This document shows positions 17,365 through 29,183 of a stretch of 64,000 bases of DNA, piece by piece. The notes under the pieces were generated by a model. It was not told where the DNA came from, made no database searches, and was given only the letters and a program-made list of their open reading frames with translations. Position 1 is the stretch's first letter. Each line of letters opens with the position of its first letter. This DNA comes from Vulcanisaeta sp. JCM 14467 (GTDB taxonomy: Archaea > Thermoproteota > Thermoprotei > Thermoproteales > Thermocladiaceae): contig NZ_BBDM01000015.1 of assembly GCF_001316245.1 (NCBI RefSeq), forward strand, positions 1 through 64,000, read 5' to 3'. The translations under genes and the position numbers were made by a program.

Positions 17365-20056
17365 TCACTGCGAGAATAGGCGCGTACTGCTGATTACATG
17401 GCTTATTAATCGCCTTAGCTCATCAGCCAGGTATCTCCTGCACTCAACCTCGAGAACCTCACCCTTAACATGCCTCTCCTCACTCAACGCCTCCTCAATG
17501 GTGTTCCTAGCCACCACCTCATAAACCCTCGCCTCAACCTTACCATCACTAGCCCTAACCACACGACCAACCCTCTGAATCATCTGTCTCTGCGAACCGG
17601 TCCCGGAGAGTATTACTGCAACATCTGCATCAGGCACGTCAATGCCTTCATCAAGGACCGTGGTGGCCACAATCACCTTATACACACCCCTCGCGAAGGC
17701 CTTGAATATTGAGTCCCTATCGCTCGTCTTAGAGGTTATTAAGGCGACGATTGGCCCCAATTCATCCCTGAGAACCTTGTACAATTCCTCGGCCTGCTTT
17801 ATGAATTGCGTGAAGACGATGATCTTACTACCAATGTTAACTTCGGCCTTTACAACCTCCCTGGCAACATCAACCTTAGCACTGGCCATGCTCGCTATGT
17901 TCCTAAGGATAATGGCATTATCACCAGCCCTCTCATAACTCCTCCTCTCCTCAGGCGTGAGGTCAACGTAAATCCTAAAATGCCTAACAGGCACGACAAG
18001 CCTAGCCTCAACCATATCCCTATAATCGGCTTGATAAACAACATCACCGGCGCTCAGGAAGATTAGGTGCTCATTATTATCACTCCTCTTTGGCGTGGCA
18101 GACAGGGCTAGCCTGAAGGGTGCCCTAAGCTTGAATGCAACCTCCTTAAATGTGTCGGCAGGAACATGATGGCAATTATGCACCACGATACCGTCAGCCA
18201 CGAAACTATGGTCCTCCTCCACCTCAAGGTCATAGACAAAATTCCATTCCCTAGGGACTTCCTCATTCCTTACCGCCTCCACATTAAGTACCCGCACTGG
18301 TCTAAAGAGCGTGTCATCGCTCAATTCACCCGCTCCTTCTCTGGTAACTAGGTTGAAGAGCACAGGTCTTGGGCTACCACGTCTAATACCACCTTCCTCC
18401 ACCTCTCCATTAGCTCCAGTCATATTGCTTAATCTATCAATTCCCCCACCTCATTAACATTCCTGCTCATACCCGTTATGCTTACCCATCCCTGCGCGGC
18501 ACCCACCTCTTCAATGCTTTTCACGTTCGAAAAAAACGTAATTGCGTATTGTAGCTTAACGATTCCTTAGGGCCAGGGGTGCTCGAGCTTCCTACACGTA
18601 GGCTCGGTACCTGCTTACCATAGAAATACACCGTATCACCACTCCTCAGGGCGATTGCTGGTTTCCAACCACCCTGGGTTAGGATTAGGTGATCCTCCGT
18701 CACAACTAATTCACCCTTCTCATGGATTATCCTCACAATCCTCTTAATGAGCGGTATTTTGAAGTAGTTCGTTACCCGCATAAACCTGCCCTTATGGGTA
18801 AGCACCCTCACTGGTAGTCTTCTCTCTACTATTTCACCAATGGGCATTAGCCCCATGTCAGTAACGACTAATGCGTCGTACGGTAAGCACTCATCAAATA
18901 CCGCCATGTCGAATTTATCGCTTATCTCCGCAATTCTATTCACCGCAGAGTTATAGATCGCCACGGTGACCTCCCTCACATCATCGTAACCACCACCGAG
19001 TCTGCCAGCCCTGACTCCTAGGTTTTTCATTATTCTTTCATACCATTGGTTCATCAACTCCTCGGTTATGACGAGTATTATCGTCGGTACCCTCACCGAG
19101 GCTAACGCCTTGAGGGCTATGAACGTCTTACCGCCGCCTGTCGGTACGACAATCGTACCCCTCTTACCAGCCCTTAACCAGGCTTCGAGGGCCCTTTCCT
19201 GGAAGGGTAGGAGTTTCACATCATCCTTCGGAACCTGTATCTGCCTTGGACTCCATGGCAGGTCAACAACCCTATAACCACTCTTTACCAGCAATTCCCT
19301 CACGGTATCCCTAAGGAATACGGGGAATCTAACCATGACTTTATCGCCACTCCTCACAATATCGTCCTTACGTATTAGCCTCAGATCACGCTTGTTTAGG
19401 TTACCCTCCTTATCGGTGATGTAATATGGGACGGTTAAGCCCCTCAGCTTCTCATACAATTCCTTAGATAGGAAGTGCAGTTCGGCGCTGTCGAGACCCA
19501 GCCTCGCAGTCCACCACTCAACCCTCCTACTGTATAAATCCCTCAACTTACTATTGGCCAGGGCAAACTCCCGAGCCCTCTTCAACGCAAGCTCCAAATC
19601 ACCCACTACAGCCTTACCAGCGAGTAATTGCCTAATGCCATCCACAGCCCTATCAACATACTCCTCAAACGATGATGCACTGCCTATGTAATTCCTATCA
19701 TTCTTTATGAAGTCCCTGATCAGGCAGGATAATGATATAATGAATAGGCCGCCCTCCTCACCCAGCACACAATCGCTCGGTATGGAGCCGAGACTGCTCA
19801 GGTCCTCAACACCGATTACACCGCCTGATGAGTTCACGAGTATGGTCCTCATTAACCTCTCGGTTTCTTCGCTCGTTAATTCGAGTAAGTCCTTCAACTC
19901 CCTAATTAATGAAACTGAATAAACCTTACCAGACCAATACTCACTATTCCACCTAAAGCCCAACTCCTTCAACCTATCCTTAACCCTCGATACCCTATCC
20001 CACGGCCACTCTCTCCTAATCTCAACATCGCCATTAATAACAACCCTAAAGAGCAC
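17365..20056 (-). CDS. XPB-type DNA repair helicase interrupted by an intein
   Basis: A superfamily 2 helicase of the archaeal XPB/Rad25 type. From the N-terminus: a damage-recognition-like domain, Walker A V-P-T-G-G-G-K-T-F near residue 305, the Walker B box F-D-E-C-H-H which is split between E and C by an intein (18175-18889), motif III L-S-A-T-P-K-R, and motif VI Q-R-V-G-R-V-V-R. After removal of the intein the extein reads continuously. Two homopolymers inside the intein (seven A at 18530-18536, five C at 18443-18447) are one base short and cause the only frame breaks; with eight and six the protein is open from 20056 to 17365. The GTG start is about 27 nt after TATA-like GCTTTAAGTA and shares a divergent promoter region with PGI/PMI. 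Confidence 0.88.
18175..18889 (-). other. Mini-intein in the DECH (Walker B) box of XPB
   Basis: The intein starts with Cys (codon 18887-18889) and ends with H-N (codons to 18175) followed by an extein Cys. Block A is C-L-P-Y-D-A-L-V-V-T with P-I-G-E-I-V; block B is T-E-D-H-L-I-L-T (the T-x-x-H motif); block F is D-L-E-V-E-E-D-H-S-F-V-A-D-G-I-V-V-H-N. After correcting two homopolymers it is 239 residues. About 100 residues between blocks B and F show no LAGLIDADG or HNH motif, so it is a mini-intein without a homing endonuclease. Splicing restores the essential D-E-C-H, so helicase activity depends on it. Confidence 0.9.
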
Positions 20057-20117
20057 TAACCATGTATTACCTACGCAGTACTTAAAGCTTACAAAGACCT
20101 TAATTCCATAATCCCCA

Positions 20118-21134
20118 ATGAACCTAATTGACTACCCAAGGTGGCCCTCACTGGCGAGGGAATCAATACTCAATGTACCCACAGACCTGAGGAGCATTAA
20201 GTTAAGCGTTGAGGGTAAGGTCATTGATTACGGTGGTGAGATCGACTCAGTGGTTATTACTGGGATGGGTGGTAGTGGCGTTGTTGGTGACATAATAAAT
20301 GACCTATGCTGGTTCTGGGACTGTAGGGTACCCATAATCGTGAGTAAGAACATGAGGTTACCGAAGAGGTTATCAAGGCCATTAGTCATAGCCATTAGTT
20401 ATTCAGGTAATACTGCTGAGACGATAATGAGCACTAATGAGGCGCTGTCCAGGGGATACCCAGTGATTGGTATTACCACAGGCGGTAAATTAAGCACGGT
20501 ACTTGGGAGTAAGGGTGTTCCCGTTATCCTAGTTCCAAAGGCCTCAGCCCCAAGGTATGGATTACCAGCCCTACTATACCCAGCGCTGGTGGTGCTTGAG
20601 AGGTTTGGCGTTGCATCAGTGACTAATGAATTAGAGAGTGGTATTTCTGGGATTGAGAACGCCCTTAAGCGCATTGATGATGCGGTAAACCTAGCTAAAC
20701 AGCTGGTTAATTCAGTACCCGTGGTTTGGGTTACGGAGAGCAGGCGCGGTGTTGGTATTAGGTTTAAGAACGACCTAAACGAAAATGCCAAGTACTACTC
20801 GGTGGTCTCCGTGATACCCGAGGGCGCTCACAACGACATAGCCGCTGTTACGACGAAGCAGGTCGGCTTAAAGCACGTGGCAATAATGGGGCTAAATGAT
20901 TATGAGGGCTTGTATGAGGAGGTGCTTATTGACGTGATATCCTCGTTTGGGGCAAGGCCGATAATAATTAAGCTCGAGGGTAATACGCCCCTGGAGACCG
21001 AGATGTATGGCGTGACATTCCTGGGCATGGTTACACTTGCATTGGCGGAATTACTTGGTGTTGAGCCGGTATCCACGGAACCAATTGATAGGCTAAAGAA
21101 TCTACTTAGCGAGAGGAGGGTGTTTCAGGTCTAG
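20118..21134 (+). CDS. Bifunctional phosphoglucose/phosphomannose isomerase
   Basis: A 338-residue cupin-unrelated, SIS-domain isomerase interconverting glucose-6-P or mannose-6-P with fructose-6-P, the form typical of Thermoproteales and Thermoplasmatales. The first SIS domain shows V-V-I-T-G-M-G-G-S-G-V-V-G-D near residues 45-58 and A-I-S-Y-S-G-N-T-A-E-T near 93-103; the family E-G-A-H-N-D segment lies near 233. The ATG is about 30 nt after a TATA-like ACTTAAAGC shared with the divergent XPB promoter. The 3' end overlaps the convergent MFS gene by 29 bp. Confidence 0.92.
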   Translation: MNLIDYPRWPSLARESILNVPTDLRSIKLSVEGKVIDYGGEIDSVVITGMGGSGVVGDIINDLCWFWDCRVPIIVSKNMRLPKRLSRPLVIAISYSGNTAETIMSTNEALSRGYPVIGITTGGKLSTVLGSKGVPVILVPKASAPRYGLPALLYPALVVLERFGVASVTNELESGISGIENALKRIDDAVNLAKQLVNSVPVVWVTESRRGVGIRFKNDLNENAKYYSVVSVIPEGAHNDIAAVTTKQVGLKHVAIMGLNDYEGLYEEVLIDVISSFGARPIIIKLEGNTPLETEMYGVTFLGMVTLALAELLGVEPVSTEPIDRLKNLLSERRVFQV

Positions 21135-22295
21135 GTGCTTCTAAGCCCGAGCCTAAATAAAACCTCGTGAATATAGCAGCCACAGTAATCACAGGAATTA
21201 TGAGTAAAATCATTGATAACCTAAGTCCAATTAATTCTGCCGAAATTCCAAACAACGCAGGGACCACTATGCCCAGGACACCTTGGAAAGCTGAGAAGTA
21301 GGAATTCGCAGTGTTTCTTTCCTCAATACTCGTTCCCCTACTAATCATTAATGTCGAGAGTGGATATACAGAGCCGTGCGGTATGCCAAGTATTGCCATT
21401 GAGACGATGAATACGGCGTAACTTGACGATATGTAAAGCAGTGCAATGCCGATCACAGTCAACACTATGGAGATAAGCATTGGCTTGAATAATCCCCTCG
21501 GTACCCTAATCGTTAAGTAAAGCCTAGTTAAGAACGAGGTCGTGAAGAATGGGACAAATGAGAAGTATGCGAGGTACCTACTAACGTGGTAAATACTCTG
21601 TGCATATATGGCTATGAATGCGGTAAATACGGTAAATGGTATACTGTAGGTGGAGTTGGCGAGCAATGCGGATATTAAGCCCCTATTCCTAAGCACACGC
21701 CTAGTATTAATACTCCTCCTGTGTCCCTTGGGGTCCGGCGGGAATCGTACCTTGAATGATAAGGCGAATGATGTTAGCGATAACGGTATGAATAATAGAA
21801 ACACGTATCTATATCCAAAACGCATTAGTAGGTATGTTTCGAGTAGCGGACCTGCGACAAGGCTTGTGCTTAGGGCTAGGGTGTAAAGTACGAGTATTCT
21901 CTCAGCCGTGAATTGGTCACCAACTATGCTGGCAGCCGTCAATATGTTGGGCATTATCAAACCGTAGGCGAATCCAGTGAGTATTGAGACTACCCAAATA
22001 CTGAGCGAATTGGCTAGGAAGTACATGGGTAGTAAAGCCACTATTAATGCGTTTGAAACAATGAAGAGTAGTCTCCTGATTGATCCAGGTAATCTGGCAT
22101 TAATGAATACTATGGATGTAAGGTTCACTGCAGTAACAGCCGACGCAGGAAACCAACTAGGTAATTAGGGAATGATAGGTCGTACCTGGCTAATAACGGT
22201 GTTGTTGTTCCAACCATGTTGTTCGTCGCTCTCGTTGCGAAGGTTATTAGGAATATCGTGATTGCGTAATAGGTTATTTCCCGATTAATCCTCAC
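21106..22295 (-). CDS. MFS transporter (one frameshift near the N-terminus)
   Basis: A twelve-segment major facilitator carrier of about 396 residues. The first segment begins V-R-I-N-R-E-I-T-Y-Y-A-I-T-I-F-L (GTG at 22295), and the frame breaks near 22150-22155; adding one base gives A-S-A-V-T-A-V-N-L and joins the long second frame. The short positively charged loop between segments 2 and 3 and the central loop around residues 180-195 fit the fold. Substrate cannot be inferred. It shares general style with the second MFS gene at 25.1-26.3 kb but is not an obvious duplicate. Confidence 0.78.
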
Positions 22296-22363
22296 AGTTC
22301 ATCAGCGGAGGGGTTTGCGTTTAAAAACCATTCCCGTGATGCTGATTTAAAACGGCACGATAC

Positions 22364-23269
22364 TCAATAAACCGGTGTGAGCCAGCCCTTATACTTATCG
22401 ACCCTTCCGTAGACCACGTCCATGTAGTAATTCCTTAGCTTTAGGGTTATTGGGCCGGGTTCACCATTACCAATGACCCTACCATCGACATTAATAACTG
22501 GCGTGACCTCGGCAGCCGTGCCCACGAAGAAGACCTCATCAGCCGTGTAAAGCTCTTCCCTGGTTATCCTCCTCTCAATGACTGTAAACCCCAGGTCCCT
22601 GGCTATGGTCATTACGGTATCCCTGGTGATACCCTCAAGTATTGAGTCGTAGGTTGGCGGCGTATGGAGAATGCCGTCCTTAACGATGAATATATTCTCC
22701 CCACTGCCCTCAGCCACGTAGCCATCACGATTAAGTAGGATAGCCTCATCAAACCCTGAAACCTTAGCATCAAGCAATGCGATTACGGAGTTCACGTAGA
22801 TACCACCGACCTTTGCCTTCATTGGGAACATGGAGTTGTGAACCCTCAACCAACTAACAACCTTAGCCCTGACTCCCCTGGGCTCTAGGTAATGCCCAAA
22901 GGGTATCGCTATTATTGCCGTCTTGGTCTCCAAGTCCCTAATGTCTAGGTTCACCGTGGATGCGGATACGAAGGTTATCGGCCTTATATACACGTTCTCA
23001 TGCACCTCATTGACCTTCAGCAGTTCCACCGTGGCGTTTATCAACTCATCAACACTGTAATTAATCCTTATGCCCAGTATCTTAGCCGAGTTATGGAACC
23101 TAACGTAATGCTCCCTAGCCCTGAATATGTATAAGTTCCTGCGTTCAGGGTTGTAATACGCCCTTATTCCCTCGAAGACCGAGGTTCCGTAATGAAGTGC
23201 GTGGGTTAGTATTGGTATTACAGCTTCCCTCTCGGGTATTAACTTACCATCCACCCATACATACTTCAT
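22364..23269 (-). CDS. ilvE: Branched-chain amino acid aminotransferase
   Basis: A 301-residue PLP enzyme of fold type IV for the last step of Val, Leu and Ile synthesis. Landmarks are the N-terminal H-A-L-H-Y-G-T-S-V-F-E-G-I-R near residues 23-36, Y-I-R-P near 94, the PLP-Lys in F-P-M-K-A-K-V-G-G near 150, N-R-D-G-Y-V-A-E-G-S-G-E-N-I-F near 180-194 and F-F-V-G-T-A-A-E-V-T-P-V near 244-255. The start is unambiguous (M-K-Y-V-W-V-D-G) and the gene is intact. Confidence 0.95.
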   Translation of the reverse strand: MKYVWVDGKLIPEREAVIPILTHALHYGTSVFEGIRAYYNPERRNLYIFRAREHYVRFHNSAKILGIRINYSVDELINATVELLKVNEVHENVYIRPITFVSASTVNLDIRDLETKTAIIAIPFGHYLEPRGVRAKVVSWLRVHNSMFPMKAKVGGIYVNSVIALLDAKVSGFDEAILLNRDGYVAEGSGENIFIVKDGILHTPPTYDSILEGITRDTVMTIARDLGFTVIERRITREELYTADEVFFVGTAAEVTPVINVDGRVIGNGEPGPITLKLRNYYMDVVYGRVDKYKGWLTPVY

Positions 23270-23323
23270 TGCCTAACCCACAATAAACTTCTTATTAAGT
23301 ATTATTGCATATATAGTGTATAT

Positions 23324-23754
23324 CTAAGTTTGCCCTAGCAATGAATCATGGTTGAGGGATATCCTTACCGTGCGGGCACTTACTTGGCTTGCTAGGTATT
23401 CGTAAAGCTTGTCCACAACCTCCTCGGGCAGGCATAGTCAAACATCTTAGCCAATTCACAAGCCTTGTCTGGGTCAATGCCCGCCTTAACGAGCAAAGTC
23501 TCCACAACCCTATGAGCCCTAATTAGGGAATTCATTTCCTTAACGCCATCGTCAGTCACGAAGATGCCATCATCCCTTCTCTCAACGAGCCCCTTCTTAA
23601 TTAGGTGGTTTATCTCCTCGTAAGCACTCGCCGTTGATACTCCGAGAGCCTTTGCAACACCGAATATTGTGGCACCCGAGCCCTTATCATTCATCCCCTT
23701 AATCACCAATAGGTACAGAAACTCCCTACTAGATATCCTCACACCCAGCCCCAT
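23324..23754 (-). CDS. DtxR/MntR-like metal-dependent repressor (one frameshift)
   Basis: An N-terminal winged helix (S-S-R-E-F-L-Y-L-L-V near residues 8-17, recognition helix V-S-T-A-S-A-Y-E-E-I-N) is followed by a dimerisation/metal region with H-R-V-V-E-T-L-L and A-C-E-L-A-K-M-F-D-Y-A-C-P. The frame breaks at GGG 23426-23428; a fourth G restores C-P-E-E-V-V-D-K-L-Y-E-Y-L and 25 more residues. The Cys in Y-A-C-P-E-E-V sits where DtxR-family repressors coordinate metal. The gene is immediately downstream of the Nramp-like transporter gene on the same strand, so it probably controls it in response to Fe or Mn. Confidence 0.82.
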
Positions 23755-23800
23755 ACTACACCCAGTAAAAATCTAATAAATCTTATTCCCAAGGCATAGC

Positions 23801-25050
23801 CTAGACCGTGATCAGGATTGTGTAGATGCCAGCGGTGATGAGCGCCGTGGTTACCACGTATAGCGCTACCGCCCTAGCCCTACTTATTGCGTAGTCCCCA
23901 ACCACATCCCTCCTCGAGGTCAGGTTTATCAGTAGGTATGTCGGTATGGCCAGGCTATGGCGTTGAATACCATTATGCCAAGTATTAAGTTGGCGAGGTC
24001 CCTCCACAGGAGTACTATTAAGGCTGCGGGCACTATCTCAACCACGTAGAATGCATAGAAGCCCTTGGCCTCGCACATCCTCCTACTGAGCCCTGAGGGC
24101 CAGCCAAAGTACTCACTAAGCCCGTAGGCGAAGCCCAGGCTTATCACGAATATGGCCAGTAGGGCAGCTGCCACCATGCCGACTGCAGCCACGACGAACC
24201 AGTATGGGCTAATTACCCTACTAATCGAGAGGAGCGCTGATTGGAATCCATCAACAATCCCACCCCTAATCCTGAGCCAATAACCAACCAGTAAGCTACC
24301 GATCATCAGTATCTCGCTTATGATTGCCCCCATAACTGTCTCAAACCTCTCATGGATGTAGTGCTCTCTCCTTAACCCCTTATCGACTATTGCGGACTGC
24401 TGGTAATAGAGCATCCAGGGCATTATCACGGCACCGATGTTAGCCGCGAGTAAGGTCACGTATAGGGAGTTGGAGTAGGAGCTTGGTTGGAATGCCGATA
24501 GTAATGCGCCGTAGATGTCCTGCGCCCTAATTGGTATTACTGCGAAGGCCATTAGGTAGACGAGTATGAACGCAGATATTGCGAGTAGTACATTCTCAAC
24601 CCTCTTATACGAGCCGCCCATCAGTATTATTGCAGTGTGGAATATGAGGACTAGGGTCACGGATATTACCACGGGTACCCCAAAGAGTAGGCCTATGGCC
24701 GATATGGCGGCATACTCACCAACGTAGGCAGCCCCATCTATCATGAGCATGGCGATTAACGATATGGCCGCAATTCTACCCCCGTAAACCTCCTTAAGTA
24801 ATGCCCCCATGCCCTTACCACTACCCAGCGCAGCCCTTATAGTCAATTCCTGAATGAAGTATAGAGGCACCGTGAGGAGTATTAGCCAGGGAACCATGGC
24901 CAACCCAGTGTAGTAACCGCTCTGCATAGCCGTGAGTATGCTCGGCGCATCTACATCAGCAAGCATCGTCAACCAGCCAGGCCCAAGCAATACCCTAAAT
25001 GAATCACCAACCTCCTTAATACCTCTCGATACTCTCTCCTGAAAATTCAC
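23801..25050 (-). CDS. Divergent Nramp-family metal transporter (one frameshift)
   Basis: An eleven-segment LeuT-fold carrier of about 416 residues. Family landmarks are G-P-G-W-L-T-M near residue 23, where the usual D-P-G-N of helix 1 reads D-A-P-S, and A-N-I-G-A-V-I-M-P-W of helix 6, where the usual M-P-H ends in Trp. The frame breaks at GG 23953-23954; one more base gives A-I-A-L-A-I-P-T-Y-L-L-I-N and the C-terminal two segments. Changes at both ion-coordinating motifs suggest a substrate other than plain Mn/Fe, possibly Mg or Al, or altered proton coupling. A DtxR-like regulator follows on the same strand. Confidence 0.85.
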
Positions 25051-25117
25051 GCCAGAGTCACAAAGAACCTACTTAATTAACATTTTTCCTGTGACAAGTG
25101 AAGTAGGAAGTCACTTG

Positions 25118-26315
25118 CTAAGTACCGTGAACAACCCTAACCCTATTCTCAACACCCCTGAGTAGGGCATAGAATAGTACCACGGCGGTGGCGTATAGGG
25201 CTGAGGTGATGTATAGGGGCAGATCCAGGTAACCAATATCCATTAGGTAACCACCAATGCCTGGACCGACGGCTCGCGGTATTGAGGATATCATATTCCA
25301 AATACCGAAAACCCTACCCCTCTCCTCCCTGGGTACCAACTCGTTGATGAGTGATGTCAGTAGTGGGTTTGCCATGTTCATGAGTGTGTTCCTAACTATG
25401 AATAGGGCCAGAAGTAGTGGTAGGTCGTAAATCGACGGCATTATCGCCAGGACGCCGGTGGCCAAGCCCTCGAGCATGACCACGGAGGCTACCCTACTGC
25501 GCATTAGTCTCGATATTGATGGTGCCATTAACGTGCCCAGGGCCAGCGTGGCGTTAGAAATGGCGTATACGACACCGAGGCTCGCTATGTTTACGTGGAA
25601 CTTCAAATAGAACCACAGGCTAAATAACGGTATTATAACACCGGCTCCAAGCCCAATCAACGCCTCGGGCAGCAGTCTCTTTAATAGCCACGATGAGCGT
25701 AGTCTACCCAAGTCCCTAAGGCTCACCCTCTCAATCCTGACATTAACGATAGCGGGGTCCAAATGCCTAATTGCGTTTAGGATTAATGGTATTGTTAGAT
25801 AAACGGCCAACGCCTCCACTATGAATATGAGTTCATAACCAAGACGCCCAAGGTAACTGTAGTACCGCCATTACCGAACCGACGACACTGAAGATTATGT
25901 TGAAGGATGACGATAGACTAAACATCTCATCAGAAACATTCCTCTGCTTAGCAAATTCACCAACTATTGCGGTTAACACAACGTACCTATTGAACAACGC
26001 GGTCATTAGGTAGGCAATCGAGACTATGGCGGGCACTCCAGTGATCATCAGTAGTATTAAGGAACCACTAATTAGGGACAATACCATGAACAGCCTAACC
26101 CTATCCATGAAATCCGTCAAATAACCAACAATTAACGAGCCAAGGGCATTCATTAACGAGAAGAGGCCTAGGACAACCCCTATGAGCGTTGCCGACATAC
26201 CAATACTCAACATGTAGATTGAGAGGATGACAGAATTAGCACCCCAAATAATGCCGCTTAGGGAATTGGCGGTTACCAGGAGGAAACCAACACGGCCGAT
26301 ACGGCTAAATGACAT
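25118..26315 (-). CDS. MFS transporter (indel in the middle)
   Basis: A twelve-segment carrier split into two frames: the N-terminal half (26315-25833) begins M-S-F-S-R-I-G-R-V-G-F-L-L and includes G-Y-L-T-D-F-M-D-R-V-R, the standard loop 2-3 motif; the C-terminal half continues L-I-F-I-V-E-A-L-A-V-Y-L with a second G-x-x-x-D-x-x-G/P-R-like motif. The break lies between about 25835 and 25860 and corresponds to one base too many or two too few. The pieces together have the right length (about 400 aa). Substrate unknown. Confidence 0.75.
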
Positions 26316-26466
26316 TAGGCATTGATTAGGGTCTGGGTTAATAAGGCGTATTCCTCATTTTGAAATAGAAAATTAAATGAACAACGTAATAAATAATGCA
26401 GTTAGTCAAAGGGAATGCCGATCTAGAGGGAAATATTTAAAAATTGAAGAATAAGGCAATTAAACG

Positions 26467-28412
26467 ATGACAAACTTAATAAGGACAATACTGATAATAG
26501 CAGTGCTAATACTTATCATGACTATGGTCATAACGGTCCATGCCCAAGTATCTCAACCGTTGGGTCCATCATCAACTCTTCAATACTTAACGTGTACTGA
26601 GGTCATTCCTGGTGTTTCTGGTTCTAACTTTAGCCATGTCATTGTTTGGCTTAGGTTGAGTAACGTGACCACGCCTAATGGTTTACTCTACCTCCTTAAC
26701 CAGTTGTATTATAGTCCATTCAGTCCTTACTACCATGAGTTCATTACTCCTCAGGAGTTTGCCGAGTGGTATTCACCACCCAGCTATGTTTTCAACTACA
26801 TAACAAAATTAGCCGCTAAGTACGGTCTCATTGTTAATTACACATTCCCAATGCTCATAGAGGCAACGGGCAATGCATCGGCAGTAGACAACTTCCTAAC
26901 AGCCCTACAAACGGCACCAAGCAATATCCAGCAATGGATATTGGCTGGCGAGTGCATACCGCTGGGTTACTTCACCGTTAGTAAGGTTGTCCCAACGTAT
27001 AAACCACAGTACATGGCTATATACCTAAATACAACAGGTGTCAACGCCATGTTGAATAAGGATGCTAAGGTATTGAATAAAGTACCGATGCAGATATTTT
27101 ATAATAATGTGGAAATATGGTTACCGAAGGGCTTAGAATTCATCTATGATGAGTTACCGCTGTTTTCCAGCGGTTATACTGGCCAGGGCTTGACGATAGC
27201 TATTGTTGATGCCTTTGGTGACATTAACTTCACATTGGCCAGTAATTATGTTTATCAGAACATTGCCTGCCAAGACCTGGCAACCTTTGATTCAATGTTT
27301 GGTCTGCCACCAGCCTCATGCCAGGTCATCTACCCAACAGGTACGCCAGTACTCACTCCGTATAACCTCGGCACCGCTGAGGGTTGGTCCTACGAAACAG
27401 CCCTCGACGTTGAGTATGCCCACACCATGGCTCCTGGCGCCAAGATACTCCTCGTGATCTCGCCCACGTCAGGTGATGACTTATTCGTTGATGTTGAGTA
27501 CGTGGTTAATAAGAGCCTTGCCAACTTCATAAGCCTTAGCTGGGGTGCTTATGAGGACGCATTCTACTACCCGCCACCAAGTTATAACCTACTCTATGGT
27601 TATGATGAGGTATTCATGCAGGCGGCAGCGAGGGCATTGGTGTATTCGCCGCGTCGGGTGATAGTGGTGCCTTTGACACAGGGTGGCTAAGCTATAACAT
27701 GTCCATGGAGCCAAGCACGTTATACCCAGCCAGCGACCCATGGGTAACCGGTGTCGGTGGTACGACATTAATCGGTAACATAACCAATGTGTTAACTTAT
27801 CGCATCGAGTATGCGTGGAATTGGAATAGTACCTACATGTGGGGTAGTGGTGGTGGTTACTCCTTTGCCTTTGATGAAACGCCTGGTCAAAGGCTCATAC
27901 ACATTATTTACGAGCTACCCTACGTCTATGAGCCCGACCTAGGTATTTACTTCCACACTATTGGTCATCGGGGTGTTCCGGACATTGCGGCTGATGCCGA
28001 CCCATTCACTGGCGTACTTATTGTCATGAATGGTACCATACAACCCATCCTAATTGGTGGTACTAGCCTTGCAACGCCACTATCCGCAGGCATGACAGCG
28101 ACAATACAGAGTTACATATACGGTACTGGCGTTGATTACACGATTGGCGACCTAGCACCAAACCTATACCTACTGTATCACTACTACCCAAGCCAATTCT
28201 ACGTAATAGGTGGTGCCTACCCAACCAACATGTTCTACACCGGCATACCGGGAGCCATATTCATGACACTTGGCGGCCAGAATGGGCTCTACTGGGTAAT
28301 ACCGGGCCAGTGGAACCCAGTAGATGGTCTTGGCCAGATAAACGTTTATGGATTAGCCCACCTGCTTCCGTATATAATACCTAGGTACTTTGTATACAAT
28401 CAATACGGATAA
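26467..28412 (+). CDS. Secreted sedolisin (S53) acid peptidase (one frameshift)
   Basis: A subtilisin-like serine-carboxyl endopeptidase active at low pH. A signal peptide (residues 1-27, ending V-H-A-Q) is followed by a pro-kumamolisin activation domain (about 40-190) and the catalytic domain. The E/D pair is in Y-E-T-A-L-D-V-E-Y, the oxyanion Asp in A-S-G-D-S-G-A, and the Ser in G-G-T-S-L-A-T-P. The frame breaks near 27628; one added base gives A-E-G-I-G-V-F-A-A-S-G-D and joins the halves. The C-terminal Ca-binding region is present (W-N-P-V-D-G-L-G). The ATG follows an AT-rich TATA-like region. It fits life in acidic, protein-rich hot springs. Confidence 0.9.
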
Positions 28413-28466
28413 GATAAGCAAAATTGAGGTAATCCGCTTAAAACTCATAGTTAGTATTTCTATTCT

Positions 28467-29056
28467 TTAAATCAACAATGTTTCCTTGACTCCCTGTATT
28501 ATCAGTGATACTGCCCACGCCATTATTATTAGACTCATGAACCTGCCAATGAACCTGAGCATGTTACTGCCTATTAACCTAATTATTGTGAAGCTGAACC
28601 TAATTATTAGGTAGGTCACTAGGGACGTTATTAATATGCTCATTATGACCTCAGGCATTCCGTAGTATGTCGTGAAGAGCATTACCGAGGTTATTGCGCC
28701 AGGCCCCACGAGCATTGGCGTGACTATTGGCGTGAAAATGAATTCCTCCGGGGTTAAGCCATTGTCCTTGGGGCACCCTCCCTTAGTGTGTCGATGCCTA
28801 TTACCAAGAGTACTATGCCTCCGGCTATCCTGAAATCAGCAATGCTTATGTTGAAGGCACTTAGTATGTATGGTCCAACCACTGCGAAGATTATTAGTAG
28901 TGATGGTACGGCAATCGCTATTATCCTGAGGGCCCTCCTAAAGACCTCGGGCTTATCAATCCCAGGCATACTAACCATTATTGGCAGTGCGCCAACCGGG
29001 TCCACTATTGCAATTAACTGGGCGGTCATTACCAATACGTCAATTATAATACTCAT
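28467..29056 (-). CDS. MarC-family integral membrane protein (one frameshift)
   Basis: A six-segment membrane protein of about 196 residues, family function unsettled. The N-terminal part has L-I-A-I-V-D-P-V-G-A-L-P-I near residue 15, and the C-terminal part V-T-P-M-L-V-G-P-G-A-I-T, both typical of MarC. The frame breaks at GGGG 28770-28773; a fifth G (minus strand C) yields G-A-P-K-D-N-G-L-T-P-E-E-F and joins the halves. The ATG at 29056 is 25 nt after CTTTTAAAG, so the longer upstream frame is not used. Confidence 0.85.
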
Positions 29057-29183
29057 TATCCAATGGTAAGGCTTACACTCTTTAAAAGAGTTCACTATGT
29101 ACGTTATTGCAGAATGCTTACATCCTATTTTTCTAGCCTTAATTAGAAACTTTAATAAATTAACTTTAGCAATCAGTTTTAGT

